NCBI GenBank assembly: GCA_031253495.1
Contig: JAIRWC010000006.1
Coordinates: 1-57,969 of the forward strand
From: Oscillospiraceae bacterium
GTDB taxonomy: Bacteria > Bacillota > Clostridia > Oscillospirales > Ruminococcaceae
Length of the DNA: 57,969 nucleotides
Reading direction: 5' to 3'
In this document: one piece after another, positions 40,887 to 49,864 of the stretch
Layout of the letters: each line of letters opens with the position of its first letter
How positions within the stretch are numbered: position 1 is the first letter of the stretch
The notes under the pieces: generated by a model
The model's input: the letters and a program-made list of their open reading frames with translations, nothing else
Told to the model about the DNA's origin: nothing
Databases searched by the model: none
Made by a program: the position numbers and the translations under genes

Positions 40887-41001
40887 GCTTTAATCGCGGG
40901 CGTGTCTTTCGGGACGCAAAACCTTATTAAAACTCGCGCAACGCGTAAAACGCGTTGAATTGCGTATAAAACAAGTTCCGGCGGGCTTGGGGCGAATGAT
41001 T

Positions 41002-42132
41002 TTACAAATTTTCCAAAACCTCGCAGACGCGTTCTAATTCCTTGCGGATAGACAGCTTCTGCGGGCATTTTTTTTCGCACGAACCGCAATCGACGCAATG
41101 CGCGAAAGTCTTCCCCTCGCCCCACGGGTTTTTCTTGTACCATTTGTAAGAGCCCTTTATCCCCTCGCCCAGCCCGTAAACGTTGACGTGCGTATAAAAC
41201 TCAAACAGTTTTGGGATATCTATTCCGGCGGGACAGGGCATACAATATTTGCAGCCCGTGCAGTATAAATCCCTGAACTTCGCGACTTCTTCCATCGCCT
41301 CGCCCAACCGCGCCCATTCCTCCGCCGTGATTTCCCCCGCTATGTCGGCGATTTTAACGTTCTTTTCGAGCATTTCCACGGTTTCCATCCCGGAAAGGGC
41401 GCAGGAAATATTGGGATTCCCCATTACGAAACGCAGCGCCACCTCATAAGTGGCGGAGGATTTTTTCCCCGTCAGTTTCTCGTATAAACCGGTCGGCGGC
41501 GAAAGCCTGCCGCCCCCGACGGGTCCCATAACTGCGGTTCCCAACCCCTTTTCCTTCGCGTACTCAAGCATCGCCTCGTTTGAACGGTCAAGGAGATTGT
41601 ACTGGCACAGAATACTTTCCAGCCCCGGCACGCCGTCGATTATGTACTTGACGCTTTCGGGCGCGTCGTGGAAACTGAAAGAGATATGCCTTAACAAGCC
41701 CTGTTCCCTGCACTCGCGAACCTCGGACATTATGTCGTTTTTGTTTATTTTATCGGCGGTCGCCTTGTTTATCCCCCAAAAGTGATAAAAATCAACGTAA
41801 TCGGTTTCCATTTTAGCGAGGCTGTTTTCCAGTTGCTTGCGGAAATCGCCCTTTTTTTCATATTTTTCCATAGGGATTTTAGTCGAAAGGTAAATTTTAT
41901 CCCGCACGGACTTAAGCGCCCTGCCCATTGCGGATTCACTGTTAGAATTGCAATAGTACGGCGCGGAATCAAAATAGTTTATCCCCAGCTCATAAGCCCT
42001 CATAAGCATGGGCATGGCAAGGTCCTCGTCTATATAACTCTTGTCGTCTTTGCGGATTTCGGGCAGACGCATACACCCGAAGCCGAGGACGGAAATTTCC
42101 GCCCCGGTATTCCCGAATTTGCGGTATTGCAT
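41002..42132 (-). CDS. Aldo/keto reductase with two 4Fe-4S clusters
   Basis: The 376-residue protein has an aldo/keto reductase barrel (GFGCMRLPEI, about 17-26; FDSAPYYCNSNSESAMG, about 54-70) with the active-site Tyr, and a C-terminal ferredoxin-like part with CTGCKYCMPCPAGIDIP (about 287-303) and CVDCGSCEKKCPQ (about 344-356). Such fused enzymes are typical of anaerobes and probably take electrons from ferredoxin rather than NADPH alone. The substrate is unknown. AAAGGGGATT precedes the ATG. It is the last gene of the minus-strand operon that begins at 45127. Confidence 0.92.
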   Translation of the reverse strand: MQYRKFGNTGAEISVLGFGCMRLPEIRKDDKSYIDEDLAMPMLMRAYELGINYFDSAPYYCNSNSESAMGRALKSVRDKIYLSTKIPMEKYEKKGDFRKQLENSLAKMETDYVDFYHFWGINKATADKINKNDIMSEVRECREQGLLRHISFSFHDAPESVKYIIDGVPGLESILCQYNLLDRSNEAMLEYAKEKGLGTAVMGPVGGGRLSPPTGLYEKLTGKKSSATYEVALRFVMGNPNISCALSGMETVEMLEKNVKIADIAGEITAEEWARLGEAMEEVAKFRDLYCTGCKYCMPCPAGIDIPKLFEFYTHVNVYGLGEGIKGSYKWYKKNPWGEGKTFAHCVDCGSCEKKCPQKLSIRKELERVCEVLENL

Positions 42133-42184
42133 AAAAAATCCCCTTTCTTTCTTTAAAAATCCCCGTCTTTTCGGCGAACCCGCG

Positions 42185-43141
42185 CTATCCCAATTTACCC
42201 AGCATCGCCGCGCCGATAATTCCCGCGTCGTTGCCGAGTTTGCAAATCGCGATTTCGGCGTTTTTTTCGCTGTTTTTTGAAAAGACCTCCGCCTTCACCA
42301 ATTTCTTCAAAGGGATTAACAGATTGTCCCCCTCGCCGCAAACGCCGCCCCCCAAGCAGACTATATCGGGCTGGAACGTGTTGACGACGTTCGTAATCCC
42401 CGCCGCCAAGTATTTTATATATTTTTGAACGACCTCCTTGCCGGACTTGTCTTTCAACTTAGCCGCCGCAAACGCCGTCCTCGCGCTGATTTTCCCGTTC
42501 GCGTCAACGATTTCCCGCATTTTTGAACCTTTGTCTTTTTCCAAAGCCTCTTTCGTCATTCTGACGAGACCCGTCGCCGACGAATAGGCTTCAAAACAGC
42601 CTTTGCGCCCGCAGGTACATTCGTAGCCGTCAACCTCGATAACCGTATGCCCGATTTCCCCTCCGGCGAAGTTCGCGCCGTAATAGATTTTTTTGTTAAG
42701 GATAATGCCGGAACCCACCCCGGTCCCCAGCGTTATGATAACCGCGCTTTTCGTCCCCTTCGCCGCCCCCGCCAAAAACTCGCCGTAAGCGGCGGCGTTG
42801 GCGTCGTTGTCGATATGCGAGGGAAGACCCGTCAGCGCCTCCAAATCATTAAGCAAGGGGACGTTACGCCAGTTGAGATTGTTAGACCATTCAAGCTCGC
42901 CCTTGTCTTTGTTGCAAATTCCGGGGCAGCCCGCCCCCAGCCATTCTATCTTCTTAAACGGGATTTTGGAAACGGCAATCAACTCCCCGACGGCGGCGGC
43001 GATGTTTTTGACGATTATGCCGTAACCGCTTTCTTTTTCGGTTTTTATCGCGAGCTTATGCAGGATTTTATATTTGTCGTCCGTCAAACCGACGGAAATG
43101 TTCGTTCCGCCTATGTCCGCGCCGATGTAATATTTCGCCAT
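42185..43141 (-). CDS. glcK: ROK-family glucokinase
   Basis: The 318-residue sugar kinase has the ATP motif ADIGGTNISVGL (8-19), the substrate loop IDNDANAAAYGEF (about 104-116), GTGVGSGII (about 135-143) and the ROK zinc site CTCGRKGCFEAY (about 175-186). It phosphorylates glucose with ATP in the cytoplasm. ACAAGGAGAAAAG precedes the ATG. It lies 14 nt after manA, so hexose-phosphate enzymes are made together; it could handle the free glucose released by the GH65 phosphorylase and MalQ. Confidence 0.93.
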   Translation of the reverse strand: MAKYYIGADIGGTNISVGLTDDKYKILHKLAIKTEKESGYGIIVKNIAAAVGELIAVSKIPFKKIEWLGAGCPGICNKDKGELEWSNNLNWRNVPLLNDLEALTGLPSHIDNDANAAAYGEFLAGAAKGTKSAVIITLGTGVGSGIILNKKIYYGANFAGGEIGHTVIEVDGYECTCGRKGCFEAYSSATGLVRMTKEALEKDKGSKMREIVDANGKISARTAFAAAKLKDKSGKEVVQKYIKYLAAGITNVVNTFQPDIVCLGGGVCGEGDNLLIPLKKLVKAEVFSKNSEKNAEIAICKLGNDAGIIGAAMLGKLG

Positions 43142-43155
43142 AACTTTTCTCCTTG

Positions 43156-44028
43156 TTAAACGACGCTTGCCACAATTATTTCCGACTTTCCCGCCACGGC
43201 GTAATCGCCGTAACCCGCCGGAACAAAGCAGGTTTCGCCTTTTTTCAGTTTAACGCCGTCGACGTCCGCCTCGCCGCTCAACACGAGAACCGCGTTGAAC
43301 GACGTTTCCGCGCGCCGTAAAAGCCCGCCCCCGACGCTTATCCTGTCGGCGCGGAAATGTTCGCACCGCGTCTTGCCGTAAGGCTTTCGCGGCGGGTTTA
43401 AATCCGTAACCTCAACCGCTTTTTCAATATGCAGTTCCCTCGGTGAGCCGTCCGCGCCCGTTCGGTCGTAGTCATAAACGCGGTAGGTCAGATTCGAGCT
43501 TTGCTGGATTTCCGCTATGAGTATGCCTTTGCCGATTGCGTGGAGCGTTCCGGCGGGGATAAAAAACGCGTCGCCCTTACGGACTTTTATCCGGTTGACG
43601 ACCTCGAGAAGCGAGCCGTTTTCAATCCTCGCCCTAAATTCCCCCCGCGTAAGCGGGCGGTTGAAGCCGTAAATCAATTCGGAATCGGGCTCGGCGTCAA
43701 CGACGTGCCACATTTCGGTTTTGCCGCGGTCGCCGTCTTTTGCCGCCTGTTCGTCGTTGGGGTGAACTTGAACGGAAAGGTTGTCGGCCGCGTCGATTAG
43801 TTTGACGATAACGGGCACGGGGGGATGCCCGACGGATTTTAGATATTCGGACAGCCGCAACCCCGCGTGTTCCCCGTCGGCGACGACGCTTTCGCCGTCG
43901 GGATGGCAGGAAAGCTCCCAGCTTTCCGCTATCACCGCGGAATCGGCGGTCTTGTTGTATTCGGTTTTAAGCCGCGTTCCGCCCCAAATGTAATCTTTAA
44001 ACGCGGGGATGAGTTTTAACGGTGGCAT
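43156..44028 (-). CDS. manA: Mannose-6-phosphate isomerase, class I
   Basis: The 290-residue zinc enzyme interconverts mannose-6-phosphate and fructose-6-phosphate. It has FKDYIWGGTRL (9-19), the zinc ligands in VQVHPNDEQA (about 84-93) and EMWHVVDAEP (about 101-110), and FIPAGTLHAIGKG (about 148-160). The ATG at 44028 follows AAAGGATAT and overlaps tcdA by 13 nt; a frame open to 44238 would lie wholly inside tcdA and is rejected. It is the short class typical of Firmicutes. Confidence 0.95.
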   Translation of the reverse strand: MPPLKLIPAFKDYIWGGTRLKTEYNKTADSAVIAESWELSCHPDGESVVADGEHAGLRLSEYLKSVGHPPVPVIVKLIDAADNLSVQVHPNDEQAAKDGDRGKTEMWHVVDAEPDSELIYGFNRPLTRGEFRARIENGSLLEVVNRIKVRKGDAFFIPAGTLHAIGKGILIAEIQQSSNLTYRVYDYDRTGADGSPRELHIEKAVEVTDLNPPRKPYGKTRCEHFRADRISVGGGLLRRAETSFNAVLVLSGEADVDGVKLKKGETCFVPAGYGDYAVAGKSEIIVASVV

Positions 44029-44732
44029 ATCATATCCTTTATCTCGGGCTTCGACTGCGAACCCGTAACCGCCCGTATGACGTGCCCCGCGATTATCAGC
44101 CCCGCGACGGGCGGCACGAACGACACGCTCCCCGGCGGGCGGGAATTTGTTACCGGCGGTTCGTCCGACCAAAGAACCGTCAGCCCGTCTATTCCGCGGC
44201 TTTTTAATTCTTTTCGCATAACCCGGGCGAGCGGGCATACGGAGGTTTCATAAATATCGCTGATTTTAAAGCGCGTCGGGTCTAATTTATTCCCCGCCCC
44301 CATACTTGAAACGAGGGGGGTATTCTTTTTCCCGCAAGCCGCGATAATCGCGAGTTTCGACGAAACCGTGTCAATCGCGTCGATTACGTAGTCATACGCG
44401 GAAAAGTCAACTTCGTTTATGTTTTCGGCGGTTATGAAAATATCCGCCGCGTTTACCGCGCAGTTCGGATTTATCTTGAGGACGCGGTCTTTCGCGACGA
44501 CGGCCTTTCGCCGCCCCACCGCGTCAACCGTCGCTATTATTTGCCGGTTTAAATTGCTTTCGGCGACCGCGTCGCCGTCGAATATATCGAGCGCGCCGAC
44601 CCCGCCCCTCGCCAAGGCTTCGACCGCCGAACCGCCCACGCCGCCCGCGCCGAACACGGCGACGCGCAACCGCAGTAACTTCCCGATTGCGGTTTCCCCC
44701 AACAAAAGCCTTGTTCTGTCCAGCCAATCCAT
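44016..44732 (-). CDS. tcdA: tRNA threonylcarbamoyladenosine dehydratase (ThiF family)
   Basis: This E1-like enzyme cyclises t6A37 of tRNA using ATP. The 238-residue protein has GAGGVGGSAVEALARGGVG (about 30-48), the Arg in NLNRQIIA (about 62-69), DYVIDAIDTVSSK (about 111-123) and SSMGAGNKLDPTRFK (about 138-152), all as in TcdA (CsdL). Its ATG overlaps the TAA of the Cys-cluster gene by one base. The ThiF-type zinc Cys pairs near the end are absent, as in TcdA. Confidence 0.94.
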   Translation of the reverse strand: MDWLDRTRLLLGETAIGKLLRLRVAVFGAGGVGGSAVEALARGGVGALDIFDGDAVAESNLNRQIIATVDAVGRRKAVVAKDRVLKINPNCAVNAADIFITAENINEVDFSAYDYVIDAIDTVSSKLAIIAACGKKNTPLVSSMGAGNKLDPTRFKISDIYETSVCPLARVMRKELKSRGIDGLTVLWSDEPPVTNSRPPGSVSFVPPVAGLIIAGHVIRAVTGSQSKPEIKDMICHR

Positions 44733-45127
44733 TACAGCGCCTTCAGTACGACGTATCCCCCGCGATAATCCTTTATCGACCCCGGGTGTTTTTCGGCTTC
44801 GGAAAGCATTTCGGCGCGGTTGCTTTCCGCAAATTCAAGCAACGCGGAAAGCGGGCTCGTCCTTATCTCGGGGCAATAGGTCGAAACCGCGATTACGCGG
44901 TTATCGCCCATATTCATAACGCGGAAAGGGTACAGCTTACATTCAAACGGCTTACCGTCGCCCAAAGCGCAACCGCTTTCGCTCAGGCGCGGGCAGCGAA
45001 CCGTACCGTCCCCGCCGAAAGCGCGCGGGTAACATTCCGCGGGGATTTCCCACGCGTCGTCTTTCCCGAAAAAACAACAGCCCTTACATTCGGCGCAGAT
45101 TTCCGGAGAGAGGAATTTTTTTATCAT
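44732..45127 (-). CDS. Cysteine-cluster protein (YkgJ-like)
   Basis: The 131-residue protein holds CAECKGCCFF (about 11-20), CPRL (near 45), CALG (near 54), CKLYPFRV (about 63-70) and a late Cys in STYCPE (about 84). This pattern is the YkgJ family, thought to bind a metal or Fe-S cluster; function unknown. ATG 45127 has no ribosome binding site and lies 7 nt after the -10 box, so it should be translated from a leaderless message. It heads the operon with tcdA, manA, glcK and the aldo/keto reductase. Confidence 0.85.
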   Translation of the reverse strand: MIKKFLSPEICAECKGCCFFGKDDAWEIPAECYPRAFGGDGTVRCPRLSESGCALGDGKPFECKLYPFRVMNMGDNRVIAVSTYCPEIRTSPLSALLEFAESNRAEMLSEAEKHPGSIKDYRGGYVVLKAL

Positions 45128-45134
45128 AACGGTA

Positions 45135-45163
45135 ATTATAGCGTATTTCGCGGGCGATGTCAA
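45135..45163 (-). promoter_or_regulatory. Promoter of the Cys-cluster/tcdA/manA operon (predicted leaderless)
   Basis: Minus strand: TTGACA (45163-45158), 17-bp spacer, TATAAT (45140-45135), then 7 nt and the ATG at 45127. Confidence 0.8.
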
Positions 45164-45222
45164 GAACCGTCAGCCGAAAACTCAAAAAACCGAAACGCCG
45201 GCCATACGCAAACAATCCCAAC

Positions 45223-45251
45223 TTGACAAACGCCGCGCTTTATGGTATACT
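45223..45251 (+). promoter_or_regulatory. Promoter of the first chemoreceptor gene
   Basis: TTGACA (45223-45228), 17-bp spacer, TATACT (45246-45251), 70 bp before the ATG. Confidence 0.8.
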
Positions 45252-45321
45252 GGCGGCTGTGGAACAAATACGGTTACGGGGGCAATGACAAAGGTTAATC
45301 GCAAGAAAGGGTGATTAAATT

Positions 45322-47277
45322 ATGCTTAAAAGTCTCGGATTAAAAATATCCGCGCTGGTAACACTGATAATCGTTACAATCGTTGTGTGCCTGTACTTAA
45401 TCATGTCGAGCGGCACGGATAATTTGGTGGACAACCTCATTAAAAGGGAGGTTAAAACCGCCAGCGGTGCGCTGACAAGGGCCATTGAGGAATACGAGAA
45501 GGAATCGATTTCCCGCGCCGCCATTCTCGCCAAAGAGCACGAGGTTGTGGAAGCCGTGCTCGTCAGAGACGTAAACACGCTTAACGGGGATATCGAGGCG
45601 TACAGGGAAGGGTTGGACGCCGTGTCGATATGCGATTCAAGCGGAACCCTGTTGGCGGGCGACGAGGTTTTAAGCCAAACCGTGCTGGCGTCCGCGCTTA
45701 AATCGGGCGACGGCGCAAGCACAATCGCGAGGAAGGGCGCGGACGTGATGTTCACGCAGGGGAGCTATCCGATTACCGGCAGCGGCGGAGAGATTATCGG
45801 GGCGGTCGTATGCGGGTACGATTTTACCAAAACCGAGTATGTGGACGAGGTTAAAATCCGCACCGACTGTGAAGCCACCATATTCGCGGGGGATACCCGC
45901 CTGAACACCACCCTTGTGGGCGAAGACGGGAACAGGGTGGTGGGCACGAAGGCGAGCGCCGCCGTTATCGACGCCGTAATCAACAACCGGCAGGACTATA
46001 CGCTGATTATAGAGTTGTTCGGCTCCAAATATTCCGCCTATTACACGCCCCTGATTAGGGAGGGCGACGTTATAGGAATGTTGTTCGTAGGCGTGAACGT
46101 CGGGGAATCCATATCGGCGCAGGAAGAAATCAGGAACGAGATATTGCTGATTGCCTTTGCGTCGGGCGTCGTCGGCATAGCCGCGATATTTGTTTTCAGC
46201 ATTTTTTCGGTAAGCAGACCGCTTAAAAAAATAGGCGCTTTCGCGGAAAAAATCAGTTCGGGCAATATCGGCATTTCCTCGGCGGGGCAATCGAGCATAG
46301 GCGTAAAGTCGAAGGACGAGGTCGGGGTTTTGGCAAAGGCGTTGGAACGCGCTTACACCCGGCTTCAAGGGTATGTGGGGGAAATAAACACGCGGATGCA
46401 AGGGTTGGTCGAAGGCGATTTGGTTACCGAAAGCTCCTATGCTTTTCAGGGGGATTTCATACTGATTAAGGATTCGATTAACAGCATCGTCCACAGTCTA
46501 AACCAAGTGATGACCGAAGTGGACGGTTCGGCGAACCAAGTGTCGAGCGGCGCCAAGCAGATAGCGGACGGGGCGAGTTCTCTCTCACAAGGCGCAATCG
46601 AGCAGACAAACAGCATCGCCGCCCTTTCCGAAACGATAAGCAACATTTCCGAAAAAACCAAGAAAAACGCCGACGTGGCGAAAGAAGCGGCGAATTTATC
46701 CGACGTTATCAAAGGCAACGCCGAAACCGGCAATTCGCAAATGAAAAGCCTGATGGAGGCGGTGAAGGAAATTAACGAAGCGAGCGGGCAAATCAGGCGC
46801 GTGATTAAAATAATCGACGACATCGCGTTTCAAACCAATATCCTCGCGCTCAACGCCGCCGTCGAAGCCGCCCGCGCGGGTCAGCACGGCAAAGGCTTCG
46901 CGGTCGTCGCCGAAGAGGTGCGCAACCTCGCCGCCAAAAGCGCGGACGCCGCGAAAGACACGGGCGCCTTAATCGAAAATTCCATCGACAAGGCGAACTA
47001 CGGCTTAAAACTCGCGGACGAAACGTCGGCGTCGCTCAAGGACATCGTGGACGGGATAAACAGGAGCGCGGAAATAATAGCCCAAATCGCGGAATCGTCG
47101 AACGAGCAGACCGCCGACATATCGCACGTCAACGAAAAAATCGAAAACGTCGCGCTGATTGTCCGGCAAAGCAGCGGAACCGCCCAGGAAAGCGCCGCCG
47201 CAAGCGAGGAAATGAGCAGCCAGTCCGACGTGTTGACGCGGATGATTTCGCATTTCAAATTAAAAGGCGGCTTATAA
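45322..47277 (+). CDS. Methyl-accepting chemotaxis protein with Cache sensor domain
   Basis: The 651-residue receptor has a first helix (about 5-27), an extracellular Cache-type domain (about 30-275; GSYPITGSGGEIIGAVVCGY in the middle), a second helix (about 278-300), HAMP (about 300-370) and a long cytoplasmic signalling hairpin with the tip ALNAAVEAARAGQHGKGFA (about 512-530). It senses a small molecule outside and steers CheA. AAGAAAGGGTG precedes the ATG. No che or flagellar genes are nearby. The Cache fold suggests an amino or carboxylic acid ligand, which is an inference. Confidence 0.94.
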   Translation: MLKSLGLKISALVTLIIVTIVVCLYLIMSSGTDNLVDNLIKREVKTASGALTRAIEEYEKESISRAAILAKEHEVVEAVLVRDVNTLNGDIEAYREGLDAVSICDSSGTLLAGDEVLSQTVLASALKSGDGASTIARKGADVMFTQGSYPITGSGGEIIGAVVCGYDFTKTEYVDEVKIRTDCEATIFAGDTRLNTTLVGEDGNRVVGTKASAAVIDAVINNRQDYTLIIELFGSKYSAYYTPLIREGDVIGMLFVGVNVGESISAQEEIRNEILLIAFASGVVGIAAIFVFSIFSVSRPLKKIGAFAEKISSGNIGISSAGQSSIGVKSKDEVGVLAKALERAYTRLQGYVGEINTRMQGLVEGDLVTESSYAFQGDFILIKDSINSIVHSLNQVMTEVDGSANQVSSGAKQIADGASSLSQGAIEQTNSIAALSETISNISEKTKKNADVAKEAANLSDVIKGNAETGNSQMKSLMEAVKEINEASGQIRRVIKIIDDIAFQTNILALNAAVEAARAGQHGKGFAVVAEEVRNLAAKSADAAKDTGALIENSIDKANYGLKLADETSASLKDIVDGINRSAEIIAQIAESSNEQTADISHVNEKIENVALIVRQSSGTAQESAAASEEMSSQSDVLTRMISHFKLKGGL

Positions 47278-47317
47278 CGGCATAAGCGACGCCTTTCGGA
47301 TTGGTTCGGCGGCGGTA

Positions 47318-47346
47318 TTGACATTTAAGGCGCGTTCGGCTATAAT
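47318..47346 (+). promoter_or_regulatory. Promoter of the second chemoreceptor gene
   Basis: TTGACA (47318-47323), 17-bp spacer, TATAAT (47341-47346): a perfect consensus. Confidence 0.82.
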
Positions 47347-47403
47347 ATGGTTGTGTTTCAATCGGGGGGCTGTTTTTAACGAAGCGGAAAGGTAACGGTA
47401 ATT

Positions 47404-49101
47404 ATGAAGAACTGGAAGGTAAAAACCAAACTTTTGACGGGGTTCGTCATTATGGCGGTTTTGTCCGTCATCGTCGGGGTTGCGGGGATAATCAGCACCA
47501 GCGTCTCAATCAAAGACAGCGCCGCCATAGCGGAATATTCCGAAGTGCAGATTTCAATGGGCAACGTGCGGGAAGCGCATGAAAAAATTTGTTCGGATTT
47601 GTTCGAACTTTCCATCGTTTGCCGGAACAACGACGATTCCAAGATGAACGCGGTGTTGAATTCGCTGGAAAGCAGCATATCCATTATCGACGATTCTTTT
47701 AAAACCTACGCGGAAACGGCGTATGACGAAGTTGCCGAAGCGAATTTCTACGCCGCGAAAAAAAGTTTTGACGGCGAGTATGTATCGTATATCAGAAACG
47801 TCATGGACGTTTCCAAGCAAACGCGCGACAGCGACCAAGCCTACGCCGCCATCCTCGCGGGGGCGGACGCGTCCGACCGCTTCAGCGGTTTTTTGCAGGC
47901 TACGGTCGACGATAACATAAAATGGATGGAAGAGGACTATAACACGGCTTTAGCCGACGAAACCGCGGCAAGGATAGTGCCGGTCGTCGTTATGGTAATC
48001 GCGGTGGCGGTGGCGCTGTTCTTGGCGTTTTATCTGTCAAACATGATTAGCAAGCCGTTGATACCGCTCACCGCGTTTATGAAAAAGGCGGCCGTTACGG
48101 GCGATATGGTCATTCGGCCGTCGGACGCGGAAGTTATCGAGAAATACGGGCATCTTCGGGATGAAATCGGTCAAAACATAGCGGCCTGTTCGGATTTTAT
48201 AAAGCGTATAAATCAGGCGAGCGAGGTTCTCAGTTCCATCGTGAACGGCGATTTGACCCGCGACATAAACCTGCTGTCCGAAAAAGACACGATGGGGCTC
48301 GCCCTGCATAATTTGTTCGAGTTTTTCAATAAAATGTTCAATGAAATACAATTGTCCGCCAATCAGTCGTCCAACAGCTCGAAACAAATCGCGGACGGGG
48401 CGCAGTTACTCGCCCAAGGTTCCATGACGCAAGCCGAATCCGTTGAGAAGCTGTTAAGCTCCATCGTCGAGATAAAGGAAAAGACCAAAGCGAACGCGGG
48501 TATGGCCCAAAAGGCCGCGGAACTTGCCAACGCGATTAAAAGCCACGCGGAGAGGGGCAGCCGCCAAATGGGCGAGATGATAGCGGCGGTCAACGAAATA
48601 AACGAGGCGAGCAAGTCGATAAGCCATGTTATCAAAGTGATTGACGACATCGCGTTCCAGACCACTATCCTCGCCCTTAACGCCGCCGTGGAAGCGGCGC
48701 GGGCGGGACAGAACGGCAAGGGCTTCGCCGTCGTCGCGGAAGAGGTGCGCAACCTCGCGGCTAAAAGCGCGGAAGCGGCGAACAACACCGGCAGCATGAT
48801 TGAAAACTCCATCGCGAAAGCGAACTTGGGCGTGCGCATAGCCGGCGAAACCGCCGAAAGCTTCGCGGAAATCGTGTCCGGCATAAAGGAAAGCGACAAG
48901 ATTGTCAATGAGATAGCCCAGTCGAGCGAGGAGCAGTCGCACGGAATAGAGCAAGTCAACGTCGGCGTCGACCAAGTGGCGCGGGTTATTCAGCAGAACA
49001 GCGCGACGGCCGAGGAAAGCGCCGCCGCCAGCGAGGAAATGAGTTCGCAGGCGGGTTTGCTGCAAGAGCTTGTTTCGCGGTTCAAGCTGAAGGGCAAATG
49101 A
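47404..49101 (+). CDS. Methyl-accepting chemotaxis protein with four-helix-bundle sensor
   Basis: The 565-residue receptor has a first helix (about 10-33: LTGFVIMAVLSVIVGVAGII), an all-helical sensor of about 155 residues (4HB_MCP type), a second helix (about 190-212: VVMVIAVAVALFLAFYL), a HAMP region and a signalling hairpin with tip ALNAAVEAARAGQNGKGFA (about 420-438). The sensor differs from the Cache receptor before it, while the signalling half is close to it in sequence, so the pair may have arisen by duplication and domain swap. GCGGAAAGG precedes the ATG. tmk follows after 52 nt. Confidence 0.94.
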   Translation: MKNWKVKTKLLTGFVIMAVLSVIVGVAGIISTSVSIKDSAAIAEYSEVQISMGNVREAHEKICSDLFELSIVCRNNDDSKMNAVLNSLESSISIIDDSFKTYAETAYDEVAEANFYAAKKSFDGEYVSYIRNVMDVSKQTRDSDQAYAAILAGADASDRFSGFLQATVDDNIKWMEEDYNTALADETAARIVPVVVMVIAVAVALFLAFYLSNMISKPLIPLTAFMKKAAVTGDMVIRPSDAEVIEKYGHLRDEIGQNIAACSDFIKRINQASEVLSSIVNGDLTRDINLLSEKDTMGLALHNLFEFFNKMFNEIQLSANQSSNSSKQIADGAQLLAQGSMTQAESVEKLLSSIVEIKEKTKANAGMAQKAAELANAIKSHAERGSRQMGEMIAAVNEINEASKSISHVIKVIDDIAFQTTILALNAAVEAARAGQNGKGFAVVAEEVRNLAAKSAEAANNTGSMIENSIAKANLGVRIAGETAESFAEIVSGIKESDKIVNEIAQSSEEQSHGIEQVNVGVDQVARVIQQNSATAEESAAASEEMSSQAGLLQELVSRFKLKGK

Positions 49102-49153
49102 CGCCGGCAGGATTTTCCGTATCAAGAAAACGTTTAAGGCGGTATAAACCCGT

Positions 49154-49825
49154 ATGGGAAAAAAAGGGATTTTCATAGCGTTCGAGGGGCTGGACGGTTC
49201 GGGGAAAACGACGCAGCTTCAAGCGTTGCGCGATTATATGCTGAACGAAAAAAACACCAAATGCAAGGAAGAGTGCGAGCCGAGCGACGGATTGCTGGGG
49301 ATAATGGCGCGGGGCGCGGTTAAAAAAAAGATATATTTTGAACCGCAGACCATGGCGCTGTTGTTCGCCGCCGACAGGTACGAACACGTAACCAACGATA
49401 TAAAGCCGTATATAGACAAGGGTTTTCACGTCCTTTCGGACAGGTACGTCCTTTCCAACTTCGCTTATCAGGGAATGACCTGCGATTTTGAAACCATATA
49501 CAATTACAACAAAGCGGCGATGGATTTGTTGATGCCGGATTTAACCGTGTTAATTGACGCCGCCCCCGAAAAAAGCATGGAAAGGATAGAAGAGACAAGG
49601 TTGAAGAAAGAACTTTTCGACGACGACGGCGGCGCGATAAGCCCGAATTACCTCAGCGCCATAGAATGGTTGGCGAAAAAGGGATTGGTTGAAATTATCG
49701 GCGGCTGTTCCCCCGCGGGCGATAACGGCGTTCCAAAGGTGCTGATTGTCGACGGCAACCGCCACGAAGCCGCTGTTTCCCGCGAGATAATAAGTTATGC
49801 CGAACCGCTTTTGTTTTCAAGCTGA
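49154..49825 (+). CDS. tmk: Thymidylate kinase
   Basis: This enzyme makes dTDP from dTMP and ATP for DNA synthesis. The 223-residue protein has the P-loop FEGLDGSGKTTQLQ (9-22), LLFAADRYEHV (about 69-79) and the DR(Y) motif LSDRYVLSNFAYQG (about 94-107). The lid region (about 140-165) is longer than usual and carries RLKKELFDDDGG. It is slightly longer than typical Tmk (about 205-215). The start has a weak GGCGG site. Confidence 0.9.
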   Translation: MGKKGIFIAFEGLDGSGKTTQLQALRDYMLNEKNTKCKEECEPSDGLLGIMARGAVKKKIYFEPQTMALLFAADRYEHVTNDIKPYIDKGFHVLSDRYVLSNFAYQGMTCDFETIYNYNKAAMDLLMPDLTVLIDAAPEKSMERIEETRLKKELFDDDGGAISPNYLSAIEWLAKKGLVEIIGGCSPAGDNGVPKVLIVDGNRHEAAVSREIISYAEPLLFSS

Positions 49826-49827
49826 TA

Positions 49828-49864
49828 CGATTCACCGTTTAAAAACGGTGAATCGGGTTTGCGC
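49828..49864. repeat. Dispersed palindrome, copy 2 (convergent terminator)
   Basis: CGATTCACCGTTT (49828-49840) pairs with AAACGGTGAATCG (49843-49855); GGGTTTGCGC follows. It lies between tmk and the 3' end of the metal ATPase gene on the other strand. It is the same element as the minus strand of 32241-32276 with one change. Confidence 0.78.

Noticed and set aside
44029-44238. Longer N-terminus for manA
   Set aside because: It lies entirely inside tcdA, has no ribosome binding site and no homology to ManA; the start at 44028 gives the usual N-terminus.
47404-49101. The two chemoreceptors as part of a full chemotaxis operon
   Set aside because: No cheA, cheW, cheY or flagellar gene is near; each receptor has its own promoter.
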